NCBI GenBank assembly: GCA_038496445.1
Contig: JALMLS010000369.1
Span: 124,001 to 188,000, forward strand
DNA from: Trichosphaerium sp. ATCC 40318
Lineage: Eukaryota; Discosea; Flabellinia; Trichosidae
Reading direction: 5' to 3'
DNA: 64,000 nt
The notes beneath the pieces were generated by a model, which was not told the DNA's origin, made no database searches, and was given only the letters and a program-made list of their open reading frames with translations. Both the position numbers and the translations under genes were made by a program. Below are positions 59,101 through 64,000 of this stretch, piece by piece (the first letter of the stretch is position 1; each line of letters opens with the position of its first letter).

Positions 59101-59467
59101 AGTTTTCTCCAAAGTACTTCTCAGTACTTTCTCTATTGAAGTAGACGTCTGCAGTTTCGATAATGTCATTTTGACTAAACACGTAATAGCCAAAAGATCC
59201 ATATTGTACAGCCTTGAAAGCACGTGTCAGTTGGTCAACGTTTAATGGATATTTAAAGTGCACCCGTAAAACTGTACGTACAATACTTGTATTTTTTCCA
59301 TACATAACGGCTTCTGTGTCAAGATCATAGCTTGATGCGTCTACCATGAACTGTAACAGGACTGACAATATTATTATTTGTAAGGCACCTAATCAGCGGT
59401 ATGTTATACTCAACATGGGTACAATCGTGGATGTTCTACTTATACACAACGTACGTATCGAATACAT
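56110..59467 (-). CDS. Kinase-less receptor paralogue, VWA and Cys-rich (copy 4)
   Basis: Sister of copy 3 but with the full ectodomain. The ATG at 59467 precedes the same tiny first exon and signal peptide. Later exons: TRFQRKQDLSVFGTFLDVVE, DNCTDALCVDTTDLMFGQ, VWA-like EYGYRTGITLYRDTAQVVLP, Cys module CKAECTCNQECTCYNAGCDD, second module CVSSDLCNISYCDVTTG and RVPGSPAFICEEGD, SWHLAPFQIPEAPNQTFYNP, and a long Thr/Pro stalk. It ends SSCSAI-DLEMHVIIAISALA-IELLWR, with the same LAIELLWR terminus as copy 3 and no kinase. One intron carries a 538-bp MITE. No frame break was seen. The terminus may be a GPI signal; a membrane span without cytosolic tail is the alternative. Confidence 0.72.
57876..58413. 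mobile_element. piggyBac-type MITE in an intron of copy 4
   Basis: 538 bp flanked by TTAA on both sides (57872-57875 and 58414-58417). Terminal inverted repeats are GGGGGCACGCTGAGATG on the left and GGGGCACGCTGAGAATG read inverted on the right. Copy 3 has the uninterrupted site TTGTTAAGTAAC at the same place (near 51989). No transposase frame inside. Confidence 0.88.
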
Positions 59468-59764
59468 GTAAACAATCTGTTTTATTGCAAGTTTTACACG
59501 CTCTTTTAGTGCACAAAAACCAACGGAAAAAAACTTTGCTATTCAAAGAACGGTGACAGCAGTTGACTAAAGACTCATGACGGATTCAAAAGCTGGTATA
59601 CTATCGATAATCCCTGTGAGATGAGCGTGAACAGTTCCTAGTAGCTTAAGTTATACGTATTTGTGCTGATTGTCGTTTAGCGGTCAGCTTATCCATACAA
59701 TACTAGTGGCAAGGCAAAGCTCAATTTAAAAGATGAGCATTTATAATAACGTGACTAAACTGTT
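59468..59764. other. Spacer holding the empty DIRS insertion site
   Basis: Upstream region of copy 4, homologous to that of copy 3 but without the DIRS-like element (TTTTATTGCAAG near 59482). No coding signal. Confidence 0.6.
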
Positions 59765-60715
59765 TTATTCTGTTCTTTCATTCGTGATAATTGGTTTTGA
59801 GCTCTCCTTTGCGTTATTTATATCAATCTCTAAATCCTTGAAGCTTGGCCTATCAGAACAAGAAAACGCCCAACATTGTGACATAATATGTTGCCAATGA
59901 GGGTGGACTAGATCACCGACCCCAGGTGTATATCCTTCTTCTCTGATCCGCATTGCAAGATCAAACAAGTCTGGTACTTGTCCAAATGGTCTTGTCTTGT
60001 AAACAAGCTCCCACATTAGCATTCCAAATGACCACACCTAAGTCCGTTTGTTTTCTCAATACAAGCTCAATATGTATTTAACTTACATCGCTTTTAGGTT
60101 CATACAACCTTTTTATTGACTCAGGACTCATCCATCTAATTGGTCAAAAGTTTGTTTTTGTTTTTTTAGCTGATCCTGAAAGTGTCGTTTTTCTGAACTT
60201 GATAAGCAAAGGTGATAAATATGTTTTTTATTGAGTACCTTGACATTCCGAAATCGCTTATTTTGATAACATCGTCTTCTGATATCTATCATTGCACTGT
60301 CAATCATGTATCAAAAAACAGAACACTACGTACCAATACATTTCTACATGCAAGATCTCTACAAACAATATTTAATTAGTTTCATAATGACAAGCTGCTA
60401 AACTACCGATGTATGATCATATTTTGATGAAGAAAAGTCATCCCTGATGCGATTGAACTTAAAAACGTTTTGATCTCATTGAATTTAAAATCATCGTTTT
60501 TGCTCTCATACAAGTCTTCCAGCGATCCATTTGCCATAAACTCCAATACCAACATTGGCTTAGCATCAGCGATACAAAGACCAACAGTACCAACAATATT
60601 CGGATGAGGATCGAGACTCATATTTACTTCAACCTGTGAGCAATAGTTAATAATAACACAACATAGCCTATCTGTCTCACCTCTCGTAAAAAGTTTTGAT
60701 TTGCTTCAGGGCCAA
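59765..60715 (-). pseudogene. Orphan tyrosine-kinase domain, truncated
   Basis: Kinase exons homologous to the receptor copies: NQNFLRE, HPNIVGTVGLCIADAKPMLV, FLSSIASGMTFLHQNMIIHR, DLACRN, ISDFGMSR, WMSPES, VWSFGMLMWELVYKTRPF and CWAFSCSDRPSFKDLEI, ending NERTE. The glycine loop and VAVK lysine are missing because the sequence breaks at about 60715 into an inverted receptor copy. In the activation segment the expected GGA codon before PIRWMSPES is TGA. It has diverged more from copies 1, 2 and 5 than they have from one another. Not expected to make an active kinase. Confidence 0.75.
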
Positions 60716-63700
60716 GAGAACGGGATCTAAGTGTATTTGGTACATTTTTTAGATGTTGTAGAGTTATACTACATTGAAGGAACAACGGAACTAGCCAGGT
60801 AAGGAGAAGCGTATTGCATTATAAAGTGTTAGTCTCGTTGTCACTCATTTTTTGAAAATAGGATTGTATTTTCAGATGATGTTATTGTTGATATTGGAGT
60901 CCAACATCCCGAAGCCTTCCAGTAATGGATAATTGTACTGATGCCCTTTGCATTGATACAACAGATGTGATGTTTGGTCAGTTCTTACAACTTTTAACTT
61001 ATTCATCTCCACAAGTGTGTTTACGCTTTGTAGTTGTTGGTGCTTCTCAAAATGTCTTACACACTTTGACGTGTGGTACAGCAGGTATAATAGAGCCTTA
61101 TTTATTTGTTACTTAACAAAAATACATTAGCATCCGAGTGTAGTCAAGGGCCTAGCGGTGGATATGGTTATTTCAATAGAGCATCACTCGAAGAGTGTTG
61201 CACACACTTAAACTGGGACTTGTACTTTCAATTTATGATTGATGTGATCACTCCACTCAAACTTGGAGAGTATGGATATCGTACTGGTATCACGTTGTAT
61301 CGAGATACAGCTCAAGTTGTATTGCCTTTGGGGAGTCACTCCAAATCTTACTTTCTTGAGCAACTCAACAATATTCGATCTAAACTTAGTAGGGAGGATG
61401 TGAAATGTTACAACAGGTAGATTGTTATTTCAAGAGTTGTTGAATTAATATTTGTATTCAAGGCCTTTCGGTTGCACGTGATCATTTCAATAGCCACGGA
61501 AGAAATGGACGAAATAAAAAAGTGATGATTGTCAATCAATACCATGGTTCCAAATGTGCTGGTTTTGATTCAAATGATATCACAAACACTCTCGAATCTG
61601 AGGTATCAAAGCAAAATAATTTATATGGTATTGAGAAAATATAGGGATTTACAATTCACTCAATTTCAATCGGATCAACAGACTCCAATCTTCTACCACT
61701 TCCAAATACCGTCAATATCACAAACGCCATATTTCTGTCATCACGTGTTTTACCGATTATTTCACCTCAAATATGTAAACGTGAGTAGAAAGAAAGCGCT
61801 TCTTGTCATCTGCTTCATTTTAATACTCCATAGAAGTACGAAGTTTGTGCGGCTCAACATGCAAAGCAGAATGTACATGCAAACAAGAATGTACATGTCA
61901 GAATGCCGGATGCGATGACGCAAATATATGTACAGCAAACAAATGCCGAAGTCCAGACGAAGGATGTCATTATCCTCAAAATGATATCTTCCCAAACCTT
62001 GATGGGCCAAACATACAATGTACACTTTTAGTTTGTTGTAGTGTTTGACAATTTGTTTTTAGGTGGCTCACATTCTTTTTGTAACCCAGATTTTTCATTA
62101 TTTTTTGTACCACTTAAGGAATGTCATAGTCGTATGCATTTAACCTCGTACTTTGTTAGCTGCTAATTTTTTTAAAAGCACCAAACGAATGTTTTTATAG
62201 CCTTCCATTTGAGTGCAGTGACTCTATAGCAATCCCATGTGACAGTCCTTGTCCTTCTGGCGATATATGTAACCTATCGTACTGTGATATATCAACTGGA
62301 ACCTGCGTTACTGAAAAAAGAGTTCCTGGATCACCTGCATTTGTTTGTGAAGAAGGAGGAGCACATACATTGGATTATTGTGACACAAACACTACCAACG
62401 AATTTCCTGTATCTAACAAGTTTCCAGGGTGTAAAGCTGTGAATCTGTCAGATGTACGCTAATGTACTTTATATCTTCACAAACCATATCTCTAGATATG
62501 CAAAGAACAAACACCACCATGTATGATATACAACCCGAACATAACAAGTTGGCATTTGGCTCCATTTCAAATTCCTGAAGCTCCAAATCAAACATTCTAC
62601 AATCCAGAATGTCTCTACGAACCTGATCCAAGTTGTTTCAGTGATGTACTCCCTCTCGTACCCACAACAATACCTCCCACAACCTCATCACCTACAACTA
62701 CTCCACCTACAACACTACCTCCGACAACAAGTGCACCACCGACTTCAGCAACTATTGCAACAACTATCCCTTCATCTGGCGCTGAGTCCTCGGGGTCGTC
62801 AGTTGTTGGTACGACAAGGCATATGATGATAAAAATCTAATTAGATGCAGTGATAGTAGTTGCGTGCGTTGTAGCTTTTCTACTACTGTTTGTTGTTGCT
62901 GGACTTTTCATTTGTAACTACCATGTTCGTGGAAAACGTAAAGGCCAACCACAAGTGACAAGTATGACGTCTGCTTCCTTGAAAGCAGGAGAGGATGCTC
63001 AAGTGTCACCTTATGGTTTTCTACCTGAACGGCTTTCAACCGTAGACGTTAATCTAAAATCTGTGAATATTAACTACGAGGACTTGATATTTGGCAAACA
63101 ACTTGGTTTGTTTTAAAAAGAATGTATATGCGCTTAAACTATTTTTTAGGTGAGGGCAGTTTTGGGTCCGTTATGCAAGCCGAATACAAAGGAAAGAATG
63201 TTGCTGTCAAGATATCAAGCCTTGGCGCTGAAGAGAATCAGAATTTTTTAAGAGAGGTTAGTGAGACTTTGTTATGCCATTAACTATTGTTCACAGGTTG
63301 AAGTAAATATGAGTCTTGATCCTCATCCAAATATTGTTGGCACTTTTGGACTTTGTTTCCTGGATGGAAAGCCAATGTTGGTATTGGAGTTTATGGCAAA
63401 TGGATCGCTGGAAGACTTGTATAACACAAAGGAAGATGACTTTACATTCAATGAGACCAAAACGTTTTTAAGTTCAATCGCGGCAGGGATGACTTTTCTT
63501 CATAAAAATAAGATCATTCATAGGTACGTTTAGATTGCTTATGATTGGGAATGACATTGATTTAGGGATCTTGCATGCAGAAATATCTTGGTAGACAATT
63601 CCAATTAACCAACAAAACTGACCTTGTGTTTCTAGATATCAGAAGATAACGTTCTCAAGATAAGTGATTTTGGAATGTCAAGGTAAATATTCCGAAGGTA

Positions 63701-64000
63701 AATATAGCATAGTTGTCACTAATTTGGTTCAGAAAATCAGCAATCTCAGGAAAAGCACAAGAGACCAAGAACGGTATTGGACCAATTCGATGGATGAGTC
63801 CAGAGTCCATGCGAAAGTTGTATGAACCTAAAAGTGATGTAAGTCCAAACGCACTTCCAACAATATTGTTAATGGTTTCGCAGGTTTGGTCATTTGGAAT
63901 GGTGATGTATGAGCTCATTTACAGGACAATTCCTTTTGGAGAAGTAGATGATTTATTCGATCTTGCTGTTCGTATCAGAGATAAAGGATATACACCTGAA
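60716..64000 (+). pseudogene. Receptor tyrosine kinase copy 5, 5'-truncated and frameshifted, runs off window
   Basis: Begins in the middle of the ectodomain at the point matching 52390 of copy 3 inverted, so signal peptide and N-terminal domain are missing. Compared with the other copies it has an extra T near 60750, a lost G near 60897 (VDIG then stop soon after) and a 2-nt loss near 61380 in the VWA-like domain. From about 61480 on it is almost identical to copy 2: Cys modules, stalk, span VIVVACVVAFLLLFVVAGLF, GEGSFGSV, HRDLACRN and DFGMSR. Kinase exons are open to the window end. A truncated or rescued product cannot be excluded. Confidence 0.7.

Overview
This is a nuclear window from a eukaryote with a compact, AT-rich genome. 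Genes sit a few hundred bases apart on both strands and are cut by many short GT-AG introns (about 40-70 nt), whose 5' ends are very often GTACGT or GTACGC instead of GTAAGT. A receptor-type tyrosine kinase family and a 2'-5'-oligoadenylate-synthase-like gene point to Holozoa (animals or their unicellular relatives), but the species cannot be named from the sequence. Exon structures are inferred by eye from splice signals and homology, so spans are firmer than individual exon ends.

0-11 kb: a divergent partial Rho-family GTPase (-), a type I membrane protein with a pectate-lyase-like beta-helix ectodomain (+), an oxysterol-binding-protein-related protein (-), a SAPS-domain PP6 regulatory subunit (-), and the ribosome-maturation factor SBDS (+). 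11-28 kb: two genes built from a ~60-residue repeat (11.1-13.1 kb and 25.1-27.5 kb), the second ending in a DUF559/Vsr-like nuclease domain. Between them lie a receptor tyrosine kinase (-), an unrecognised multi-pass membrane protein (-), a broken F-box/LRR gene and a BTB protein (-).

28-44 kb: housekeeping and signalling genes. They are a SNAP/HAP40-like protein (-), a CUE-domain protein (+), a Tul1/Dsc1-type membrane E3 ligase (-) with a tRNA-Ile gene inside one of its introns, a filamin-type actin-binding domain fused to a RhoGEF (-), an OAS-like nucleotidyltransferase (-) and a CurA/PTGR-like reductase (+) that needs an 8-nt microexon.

44-64 kb: a young, rearranged receptor cluster. It holds a full VWA-ectodomain tyrosine kinase (+), an ankyrin-repeat gene (+), two kinase-less paralogues (-) that end in a short hydrophobic tail, an orphan kinase-domain pseudogene (-), and a frameshifted receptor copy (+) that runs off the window. 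Three mobile elements sit here: a DIRS/Ngaro-like tyrosine-recombinase element with split direct repeats, a piggyBac-type MITE flanked by TTAA, and a small TA-flanked inverted-repeat element. Paralogous copies preserve the empty sites of the first two, so the insertions can be dated relative to the duplications.
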